64,000 nucleotides of DNA from contig OOIN01000034.1 of assembly GCA_900323505.1 (NCBI GenBank), positions 496,001 through 560,000 of the forward strand, written 5' to 3'. Under the pieces are notes generated by a model. That model saw nothing but the letters and a program-made list of their open reading frames with translations, had not been told where the DNA came from and did no database searches. This document shows, piece after piece, positions 53,792-63,203 of the stretch. The position numbers were made by a program, and so were the translations under genes. This DNA is from Ustilago trichophora. Taxonomy: Eukaryota > Basidiomycota > Ustilaginomycetes > Ustilaginales > Ustilaginaceae. The stretch's first letter is position 1. Each line of letters opens with the position of its first letter.

Positions 53792-54954
53792 GATGATGTG
53801 ATTTATTGTCGTGACGATGCTCCGTCACCGAGTAGTGACGAGCAGGAAGAAAAACAGGTGTGTAGTGTGTTACTGACGATTCCTTTCCGTCAGTATAGTG
53901 TTGGCAGTGTTTAGGATGACGAGCACCTTGTCCGGGGGAGTTGAAGGAAGTAAAGATGGTTGCCAAAATGAGAAACAAAAGTCAAGATTCTACGGCGGCT
54001 TACAGCTCTGAGCATCGACATTTGATGAAAAGTAACACTCTGCAACCAACATCTGCATTGCCAAGTCCCTTCACTCCACACCCAAAACATGTCGAATAAG
54101 AAAAAGAAAAACACTCTCCGCGCTCTCAGTCGCCGATTTTCCGAGAAATTGCTCGCGACTCGTCTCGAGTCCGGTCACGTGCCTCACGGCGCCATTATTG
54201 GCTCTTCTTTCCCACACCTCTTTCTGTCTCTCTTTCCTGATGGCAAGCAATTCAACTTTGACCTTGTAGGAACAGCAACTCGGACACAGTGGCAAAGAGA
54301 CATGGCCTAGGGCAAAGCGGCGAAATAGGAAAAGAAACGCGATTTTATTTGCTCTAGATGACATTGGTAGAGTCGTGAAAAAGCTGGAGAGCAAGATGAT
54401 GGGACAATAAAGGAAGGTGACTGAGTTTGGAAGAGGGAATGAGTCGGATGGATCAGAGAAGTGGGCTAAAGACGAAAAGTCCTTGTAGATGGCACTCATC
54501 AGCAAAGCTGCGGTTGAGCTCGTATTATTGGATCATCGACACTGAGCTTGGGTTCTGCTTCAGCATCAACGAATTTGTGCTCCAAGGCCTCCGTGCTACT
54601 GCTATTGCTATTGCTATTGCTACTGCTGCTGCTGCTGCTGCTGCTGGTGTGGAGTGTTTGCACCGCCTCGGGCCTCGTTGCAAGAAGCACTAGCAGCACC
54701 TGAGCCCAAATGCCAACCAGTGTCACCAGAAGCTCCTTGACCGGAGGTGCCACCATTGCCAGTGTACGCTGGGATAAGCTTCGCACCATGCCTACCACAC
54801 CATCTTCATGGACTTGCTGTATTTCTTCCGACTCCTCCTCCTCCACCGCATCCTCAAACGACTGGCCTTCCTCATCCGAATCGACTCCTCCTGCGTCACA
54901 ACCTGCCTCCTCTGCATTTCGATCCGACTCGCCAGCTCCGACTCTGACAATGAC
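53792..54954. other. Region between kinesin-14 start and tropomyosin stop
   Basis: About 1.16 kb holding the kinesin promoter and the tropomyosin 3' UTR. It contains a CTG/CAG-type triplet run near 54598-54650. On the minus strand a reading frame continues directly from the tropomyosin stop to 54499 (see findings). No independent gene with a convincing start was found. Confidence 0.5.
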
Positions 54955-56117
54955 CTAGAGGCTCTCCATCTGTGCCACCACCTCGTCGAGCTCCGCTTTC
55001 GAGGTACGGTAGCGCTCTTCGGCCTCCTCGTACTTCTTCTCCCATTGGGCCACCTCGCGCTCGAGTGTTGCGACTTGGCGCTCAAAGTGCTCAGCCTTGA
55101 CGTCGACCTGTCGCAGCCTGTTTGCCGGTTAGGAAATGAGGAACCAAAAAGAAAAGAAAAAAAAAAAACGTTCGTCAGCCTGTTTGCCGGCAAGTCATTA
55201 TTTTGGTAAAGGAACTTGGCAGTACTCACTTCTCGGTAGTCTCGCGGAGGTTTTTCTCGGCAGTGTCGAGCTCCGACTCGAGAAGGTCGACCTTGCGCTG
55301 GAGGGATTCCGAGTTGGTGGCGTTGGATTCGTGCTCCTCTCGCGCCGATTTGTGCTCGTGCAGCTTGCCCTCGAGCTTGTCGAGGTCGCCTTCGGCGACG
55401 CTGAGCTTGTGCTGCAACGAGGCGATCTCCTGGTCCTTGGTGAGGAGCTCCTGCTCGAGGTGCTTGTTCTTGGCTGCGAGCTCGTCGGCACGCTCGCTTG
55501 CTGCGTCGGCCTCTACGCGGAGCGAGTTGAGTTTCTGCGATTCGCAAGTGAGGTGAGAATGGGCGAAATGGGATTAATTTACTGCGTCTTGTTGCTTTTC
55601 ACGATTCAGCTGTCGTCCATGTAGAAGCAGCTCTGAATGTGGCTATGCTTACCTCCTTGATGCGGTCCTATTCGGAGAGATTACGAAACGAAAGGAATTG
55701 GCAAGAGTAGATTGGATTGAAGCGTCCAGCGTTGTTGTATGTATTGTTGGTGATCGGAGCAGGTTTCGCAGTGCGGTTATCGATACCATTCGAGAAGAAG
55801 AGCAAAAGTCAGTTGAGTCCCGTATTCCTGCTGCGACACGAGTATCGAATGGCTGCTTTGCGAGCACAGCCATAGCGTCCTCGCCATGTAAAGCAGGGGC
55901 AGTGCAGTCCAAATTCATCACCACATGTCTCGGATCGTGCTTGCCTGTACACTCTGTGTCACTTGAGCATTGCATGTAGACTTGTCGTGTATGTCCTGCT
56001 GAGTCGCTGGGCTGGGGATACTTGTTGCCCGCATTGCAGAGTCTCGATGTGTCACCTGGGCAGAGTTGCAGCAACCCTTCGTTTGAGGGGAAATTGGGTA
56101 TCGAGTGCACTCACCAT
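54955..56117 (-). CDS. Tropomyosin (four coding pieces, with ATG-only exon and 15-nt microexon)
   Basis: The minus-strand coding pieces are 56117-56115 (ATG alone), 55667-55653 (15 nt, DRIKE), 55534-55230 and 55117-54955. They total 486 nt, or 161 residues, exactly the length of S. pombe Cdc8 and S. cerevisiae Tpm2. The product starts MDRIKEKLNSLRVEAD, closely matching fungal tropomyosins, and is one continuous heptad coiled coil ending VVAQMESL. It polymerises head-to-tail along actin filaments and stabilises cables and the contractile ring. Introns: 446 bp (GTGAGT...AATAG), 118 bp (GTAAGC...TCGCAG) and 112 bp (GTGAGT...AACAG). All joins except the last are in phase 0, and the last restores a Lys codon. 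The short exons and near-family-perfect N-terminus make the model convincing, although the ATG exon needs transcript proof. Confidence 0.9.
55653..55667 (-). other. 15-nt coding microexon of tropomyosin
   Basis: The bases gaccgcatcaaggag lie between an AATAG acceptor and a GTAAGC donor and encode DRIKE, residues 2-6. Without them the protein would lack the N-terminal overlap residues needed for tropomyosin polymerisation. Confidence 0.85.
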
Positions 56118-57300
56118 TGTGTATGAGCTATTGTTGGATGGGTGATGGTCGTGAGGAAAGGGTTCGTTAAAAGAGAGAGAGAAAAATGGGTTCTTTTGGT
56201 GGTCGTAAGAGGATGATCGAGTTGTGGACAGGGGGTTAGATTGGGGTTGATTAGGGAAAAGGCAAGCGGACGAAGTGACTTAGCCGATGCACACATTTGA
56301 ATCCATCGCTCACAGAAAGCACACACACACACACACACGCAGCAACTCGAAGCGAACTTGACTTTGTGGCCAGCGCACGAAACACTCGAGAGAAAAAGAA
56401 CACGCCGACCCGTCCGTGCACCGCTCACACTCGGCGACGAGGCGGTGTGAAATTTGTGACTTTTCTCACGTCCAAAGGTAAAGAGGGGCGAGCGATTTTG
56501 CTTTAGGGGCTTCCCAGCTGCGATTTCGAAAAAAAAAAAAAAAAAGCGAGAAAGAGAGAGGAGCGCGTGTTGGGCCTCCCGCGTCTTGTTTTTTCGTTTT
56601 TGAGTCCAACACGAGAGAGAGAGAGATAGAGAGGGAAAGAGAGAGTTTTCAACTGGCGTGTGCGCTCACTTGGGGATTGTGGCCCCCCTCCTTCTATGTG
56701 TAGCGTAAGCATTAATAAGCACAGACCATCTCACCTATCATTCTACCTTGGTCGAGGCATTTCAGATCAAGCACTCCCAGAAAGAGAGTCACACTTTGAA
56801 GAAGAGAAGAAAGCAAGAATATCATGACAAAGTGAGCCCTACAGGAAAACAAAGAAAAAGCTAGATACAAAAAACACAAGCGAGAGAGAGAGAGAGAGAG
56901 AGAGATAGAGAGGAAAGCGACGAGACTAAAAACCCAATAAGAGAGCAACAAAAGTATTGATACGGGGAAAAATGGGAAAAATGGAGAAGAAATCCAAGCA
57001 AGTGACAAGTGGTGAGCCCAGAGCGAGACAGAGAGAGAGAGAGAAAGACGGGGTATACAACATATCCGATGCGGCGAGAGAGAACGTATAGATGGGAAGC
57101 TTGACGTGTATGTAAGTACTAAAAAAACTAGGTGGTCCCTCGCAGCTTTTACATCCCCTTTTTGTTTATGCTATATAGACCGTACGCAGCAGTTATGAGC
57201 CGGTGAATCATCCTGAGTCAACACCGAGATCCTTTGTTTTTAGTCTTCTTTTTTTGGGTGTTTGACAACTGATGTTCGATCAGCTCAGGCACTCAAGCAC
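56118..57300. other. Intergenic region with GA-rich repeats
   Basis: About 1.18 kb between the tropomyosin start and the response-regulator stop. It carries the tropomyosin promoter and leader (a CA run at 56321-56338), an A-run (56529-56544) and several GA arrays (56612-56645, 56881-56905, 57026-57042). The frames inside are low complexity. No gene was seen. Confidence 0.6.
56881..56905. repeat. (GA)n dinucleotide microsatellite
   Basis: A perfect GA run of about 12 units in non-coding DNA. Further GA runs lie on both sides. Confidence 0.85.
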
Positions 57301-58995
57301 TCAGGAGTGCGAGTGCGAATGATCCAGATCGAGCGATTCCATTCGTGGACACAGTTGGTGGCCGCGCATGCCACGCTTGTCTTCGTCTTGGGCATTGCAC
57401 ACCATGATACGCGGACTGTTCTGCTGCGACATGGCATGCTTGGACAGAGGCGGAAACGCAGGCAGCATCGGCGTGTCCAGAAATCCAAGACCAGGACCAC
57501 GCGAGACGAACAGATCGTCGGCGCAAGGACTGAACACAGCCTTGCGCATGTGATCTTCGTCATCGTCGTCATTATCCTTGCCGTCGGTCATTGCGTCCAT
57601 GTCGGCGGGAGACGAGACAGGCGTAGTGAGTGTAGACGAAGGGCTGGTCGCGCGATGGCTGCTGAAGCTGCTCAGCAGTTCGAGCGAAGCAGAGCGCTGT
57701 GTAGTGGTCGTGTAGTCCGAAGACAGCGGAGTGTTCGACCAAGTCGAGGACCAAGAGGTCGTGTGTTCAACGCCACCGCTGTCACTTGCGCTGTGCGAGG
57801 AGCTGTTCGAGTTGTTGCGCAACGGTCGCTTGAGTGGCACCGGACGAATATCCGGACGCACTGCATGGGGCACGAGATCCGGGTTGGATCTCATGGCAGG
57901 CTCGGCACGGATGCGGCCGATGGGCGATGCGTCCAGCAGGTAGGCAGGCGAGCTGATGCGATGGATGGGCACCGGCCTCACAGGCACAGGTGCTCGCCTT
58001 TCGACCATGCATTCACGCTCGCGCTCGCGAGTCTCGCGTTCGACAAGCGACTGAAACGACAGCATAGGCGAGCTCGAAGCATTCTTGCCACTACCTTGTT
58101 CCATACTTGGCATATCGCCATCAGCATCGCCATCCGCAACAGCATTGGCCATGTCAGCAGCGCTCGACTGCTGAACAGATCGAATCATCGATGGGAGGTG
58201 CTCCGATCTAGGCGAGTTGAACGACGACCTGCGCGGTTCAGATAGCGTGGTGGAGCGACTGATGGAAAGCGCCTTGCGATCGCGCAGCGACTTGGACGTC
58301 TGGGCCTTGAGCATGGCAGCAAACTGATTGGCATCCGAATACTCGGAGGTGGGAGAGCTACAGTCGCGGTCCATCGACTTGGACGTGGTCACCATGCCAC
58401 CGTTGGCAGTGGGCACAAAGAACAGTCGCTGGTCAAGATCGATGGGTGGCATTGGAGGCAAGACATGCTCAGATCCAACGAGCACTGGAGTGACGGAGCC
58501 CTTGGCCTCGGAGGCCTCGATCGAAAGCGGGCAGAGGTACTGCTGGAAGTTTTGGAAGCGGACAGGCTTGCTGATCATGCCGTCCATGCCAATGTGGCGG
58601 TACAGCGAAGCAGGCTCGGGACCTACATTGGTAGTTACAGCTACGATGTGAGCGTTGCGGTTGGCGGCAAGGATGCCGTCTTCGCCGGCTCGGATACGAC
58701 GGGTGCACTCGACGCCATCGAGATAGGGCATCTCAATGTCCATAAAGATGAGATCAAAGATGTGGGTGCGGAGCAGCTGAAGCGCCTTGAGGCCGCTGTC
58801 CAGGCTGACGGGCGGACGAGCTAGAGCATGACCGAAGCGACGCTTGAGAAGCGTGTTGAGCACCGAAAGATTGATGTGGTTGTCATCGACGAGAAGGATG
58901 CGAAGCGAGTGGGTAGGTGGCAGAGGCGAAGCAGATCGTGTATCGTTGGCGGCAAGACGGGCGTCGGAGAAAGACGTGTTGGAGACAAATGACAT
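57301..58995 (-). CDS. Response-regulator protein with N-terminal receiver domain
   Basis: This 564-residue protein has a two-component receiver domain at about 31-157: acidic pocket D37-D38 (LLVDDNHIN), phosphoacceptor D86 (FMDIEMP), switch Thr in VAVTTN (about 121) and K143 (ISKPV). It would accept phosphate from a hybrid histidine kinase via an HPt protein such as Ypd1. The remaining 400 residues are Ser/Pro/Arg-rich and disordered with no HSF, kinase or GAF domain. This argues against Skn7, Ssk1 (whose receiver is C-terminal) and Rim15. A stand-alone regulator like Candida Srr1 is the nearest idea, but the receiver is at the other end of the chain, so the output is unknown. ATG 58995 (MSFVSNTSFS); intronless; the leader seems long. 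Confidence 0.85.
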   Translation of the reverse strand: MSFVSNTSFSDARLAANDTRSASPLPPTHSLRILLVDDNHINLSVLNTLLKRRFGHALARPPVSLDSGLKALQLLRTHIFDLIFMDIEMPYLDGVECTRRIRAGEDGILAANRNAHIVAVTTNVGPEPASLYRHIGMDGMISKPVRFQNFQQYLCPLSIEASEAKGSVTPVLVGSEHVLPPMPPIDLDQRLFFVPTANGGMVTTSKSMDRDCSSPTSEYSDANQFAAMLKAQTSKSLRDRKALSISRSTTLSEPRRSSFNSPRSEHLPSMIRSVQQSSAADMANAVADGDADGDMPSMEQGSGKNASSSPMLSFQSLVERETRERERECMVERRAPVPVRPVPIHRISSPAYLLDASPIGRIRAEPAMRSNPDLVPHAVRPDIRPVPLKRPLRNNSNSSSHSASDSGGVEHTTSWSSTWSNTPLSSDYTTTTQRSASLELLSSFSSHRATSPSSTLTTPVSSPADMDAMTDGKDNDDDDEDHMRKAVFSPCADDLFVSRGPGLGFLDTPMLPAFPPLSKHAMSQQNSPRIMVCNAQDEDKRGMRGHQLCPRMESLDLDHSHSHS

Positions 58996-61900
58996 GAACG
59001 GTCGAACTGTCCAAAGCGGCTTGCCCTTTAGAAGATGGAAGAGTTGAAGAGACGCGGAACGTCGAAAAAGGGGGGCTTGCGAAGTTCAAAGTTGGAGAAC
59101 CAGGCCAGCTTGTTAACCAGGTTGCTTGCTCACGTAGAAGCGGCTTGGCGTTAAGTGAAAGTTGATAGGGTGCTTTGTGTGAATCCAAAGAACTCAAGTG
59201 TTGAAGATACAGCGGATTGCCTAAGATACGGTCAAGAGCAAGGGAAGCTGATGAATGGGGATTTTCCTTGTAAATGACACCAGAGTCGGGGTTATGGATC
59301 GATTCGAAACGAGATGGTTGGGGGGATGACGGGTCGAGAATAGATGTGTTGAGAGAGAAGAAAGTGGAAAAGATTGTGCAGCTCGAAAGTCACAGAGTGG
59401 TGTGAATAGAGTATCCGAGTGCTAGGAGGGGACGTCGATGATCGTAGCCTACGGGACGATACTGAGTGACGTGTAAAAGTTTAAACTGTCAGAACAGCAG
59501 AGAAAAGAAGCGCAGAGCGAGATGCGCTAGTTCTTTGTTGAGGATGTGCTGGATATCAAGACCGAATGTGTCAAAGCTCTATGAGCTGAGCGGTGCTGAG
59601 CGGTGCTGATGGGAGTAACACTGAGGAAGAGATGGATACTGTGTAATGCGGAATGGGCCGCTGGCAGATACCAAAGAGGTAGAAGAGATGGAAGATAAGA
59701 TGTGTTGAACCTATCGTCTCATGTCAGAGTGATGATGGAAAGTATGTGTGTTGAAGCTGATGATAGACAGCGTTGACGTGGGAGCTGGAAGAAAGCGAGA
59801 AGGTCAAGAAAGAGCAAGATGTGGTGAAGGTTGAGTCGTGCTAGTTGTTTGTGTAGATGATGATGATGATGATGAAGAAGAAGAAGAGTAGTCGAGACAA
59901 TGATCAGGAAGATAACGATGGGTAGTCCTGGTGGTGAGGAGTGAACAAGAGACGGAGCTGCAGAGGTAAGACTTGACAGATGAGCGGGGCCGTAGATTGG
60001 GGTCTGTACGCAAAGAGAGAGAGCGCCACCAACGCACAAAAAAGCGACAGTCGCAAAGTGTCAAAAAAAAAAGAAAGAAAAGGAAAGAAAGAAAAGTGGG
60101 CTCGATGGCGGTGGCGTCCAACACGGCTTTTGGTTCTTCAGCAGCATCGTGTGTATGTACAGTCACTTGCTGGCGGCAGCAGGCAGTAAGGCACAGTTTT
60201 TGGCAAAGCTGCGTGTTGTAGGCGATAGGCGGACGATGCGGGCGTGCAGTCTCACTTTTTTTTTTGTTACTCACTCGATGCTGAAAAAGAGGTTCGTGAC
60301 AGGCGAAAGACTTGAAAGCCAAAGCCATCGAAAGGGTTTGGGACGAGCCAAGAAAGGGTGTTTGAATGCCAACGCCGCGGGGATCGAAAGCATGGCCAAG
60401 CTCATTTGCCAAGGCGATATCACCAGAGGGTGGCAAAAAAGAAAGAAAATAAATTAAAATCAAAATCGATTAAACCAAGTTTTACTGTCAAGATCGCCAG
60501 ACACAATTCAACAAAAAAAAAAAAAAAAAAAATGTAACTGAAAATCGGCAATACAAAAATCAAGAATCGCAGGGTTGTGTCACTACACTACAGTACAGTG
60601 CTCTCGATGGCAAGAAAGGAACCCCTGACCTGGCACGACGAGTTGCTCAACATTGGCGCGACTTAAACCCTTAAACCCTTCCACAACCATCGCTCGCTGA
60701 ATTCTCACTCTTTTTGTTTTGCCACCCACTCGTGCGTACTGTTTTTACCGTACTTGGCATCATGACAAAGCTGCGAGGGATGGTCATGTGTCAATGACTA
60801 TTTCCGATTGCCAACTTTTGTTGAAGTGGGTTCAGTTGAGTTGAGTTGAATTGCTTGTTGCGGTTCAAGTTGGCAATGTGGTCAAGCGGTGAGCTGGAGC
60901 TAGAGCTGGAGCTGGAGCTTTTCCGCTGCGGGTGCTTGTCGGATTCCGAACCCGTAAAGATTCTACCGGCAGCACTTGACGTCGATCATGGTGGAACCGG
61001 AAAGGTTGACATAAACCTGGTACAGTAAGTAGTACACCCGATCAACAATCCCGTTCGCCCTCGTCCAACTAGATCGAAATCGACACGATTCACATACACA
61101 CACACACGTTGTTACACACGAAAAAGATGCTGTAAATCGCAACGCTTCCTCAGCCGCTCTTTTGGCACTCTTACCACCGCCATCGTGGAATGCCATCACG
61201 CGTTACCAAACCATCCAATCTAACTGTACTGTACCACTAAGCGTTTCTCGTCCGATTGCCGTCGTCTACAGACAAGACCACGCTCATCGCACAATCTATG
61301 CATGCAATGCAATCCCAGGCTCTCCAACTACAGTATTGTATGCATGCATACATGCATTCGGGACTCTACCTTTGTCGATGGATTCAGTTTCAAAGCCAGG
61401 TTGTACAGTAGACGGCGCCCTTCAGAGCCAAGCTTTTCTCGCCATCTGCTGTATGCCTTGTTGAAGTGCATCCGCCATCTCGGCTCCTCGGCAAGCTTCC
61501 ACGCAAATCTGTACGCCGCGTTTTAGACAATCTTGTGGCCGCACGCTCTCATTTCATGGTTACTTGGTCATACCAACAAGCCGAGAATCAGAGGCCCGCA
61601 AGGCTGCTACTGCAATTGCGTGTTCAGCCGCGCCTAAAAGGGTCTTTGAATCTATAGAATCTCGGAAAGTCATAAGCTGGAGAGGAGAGAGCCTTTCTTT
61701 TCATATCTCTGCAAACTCAACTTGTCCAATGGCGGAGAAGGTGACTCTCGGGGGGCGTGCATTTATGTGGGAACGAGTACGGTAGTCAACGCGCAAAAGA
61801 CGTGCAACAGCAGACAAGGGCGTGGCGGTGTTTGCTTCTCCGATCTTGCCGGCATGTCTCACCTTTCCTTTTCTTATTTCCCACCTCCCTCCTCCCTCCC

Positions 61901-63203
61901 CCCTCCCCCCTCCCCATTCTTTCTTCTGTGCATGCGGAGCCTCAACTACCTCTGTTGTTGGGTCCAGACTCGACGCATCAGCCCAGGAAAGCATTGTTTC
62001 CAACGTGCCACGAAAATGGTCGGATCGGATGGTAGATCCTCTCGGTGTGACAAGACTGAGCCGGGCAACAACGTGGTGAGATTCCAACACGATCCATACA
62101 ACACCGAGCAACGAGGTCTCCCTTGTGCCATTTCACCATCAACCAAGTCTGCACATGATTCGACTTGAATGGCCATCCAAGTCTGACCGGCTGAGTCGGT
62201 CTGCTGCCTGTACAATATGTTGCGCCGGAGACAGACGGTCAGCTGTCCAAGAGCAAGGGCTAACTAGCCCCCGCCAGGTATCTTGGCTTGGTCGGTGGGG
62301 TGGACCTGCATGCCCTTCTCTTTTCCTGTTGCTATTTCTCCGATCCTCACGGAAGTCTCTGAATCCATCCATCGCATCGCTACCCCTTCCAACCCCTGAA
62401 AACTGGCATCAAAGCTAAAGCGGACAGTAATCCGATTGACACGGTCGAGCAAGAAATTCCAGACCACAGTTGCCGAGCACGATCACTGCCTGTGATTCAG
62501 AAAGGCTCCTCTGCAGAGCGTACCGCTGTTCTTTTGTTTGTGTTCGAGCCAACATCTACAGTACATCATGTGGTCCAGGAGTTCGGTTAGTGAGGGGAAC
62601 AGCAAACAGACTCTTTTGCGAAGAAGCACAAGCGAGAAAAGTGGCCTTCATGATCGACCGTTGTCGACAATTCGTAGTTCCAGATCGAATCAGCAGTGGA
62701 AGCTAGGTCAGGCGCTGTCCTACTTTCGCCAAAGGATGGTTGGAAGAGCGTTCAGTCCACTGGATTTGAAGCCAGCTGCTTTTTTGGTATGCATTTCCAG
62801 ACCATCATTTCCGTTTAATTTTCATTTTGGCTGCACAGACGGGCCCAGATTTACGCATCAGAGGCATTCAAACGCCTCAAGCAGGCGGGATCACTACCAC
62901 GTCAACGCACCGTCCAACGGCTATCAGTTAAACATTTCGGATCTGATCGTGGGGCAGCTCTATGAAGGCAGCAACTGCATGAGAAGCGTCTAAACGTGCT
63001 GATGTGCTGATGATGATTCGGTCTCTCGTACGAAAAAAAAGCGCCAGACCTCCACCAGCAAGTTTGTTTGTTCGACTTTCAGGGTCCAGCCTTTCGTGTT
63101 TGGTCCACAAGAAGAAATCACAAAGCTCGCACGCACAGCAAAGCTCTCATCCTCATCCTCATCCTTCTCCTCAATCTTATATCACATACATAGAGCCTTC
63201 GCC
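58996..63203. other. 4.2-kb apparently non-coding region
   Basis: No supported gene. The first 1.5 kb upstream of the response regulator is purine-rich on the plus strand, with a GAT/GAA run near 59857-59886, and probably is its long leader and promoter. Further right are an A-run (60512-60531), a repeated TTAAACCC (60663-60678), an AGCTGG/GAGCTG repeat (60891-60919), a CA run (61096-61107) and single TACTG/CAGTA pentamers (60590, 61222, 61392). Two weak frames (60876-61464 if spliced, and 62571-62993) were judged insufficient. A non-coding RNA or very divergent small gene cannot be excluded. Confidence 0.55.

Noticed and set aside
60876..61464. Possible spliced small gene using the perfect GTAAGT donor at 61025 and an acceptor near 61272
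   Set aside because: The first piece is a Glu-Leu run from a microsatellite and the second piece has no coding character. Without transcripts this is too weak.
62571..62993. 140-codon frame between the response regulator and GatA
   Set aside because: Irregular composition, no domain or signal peptide, and weak start context. It could be real but is not supported.
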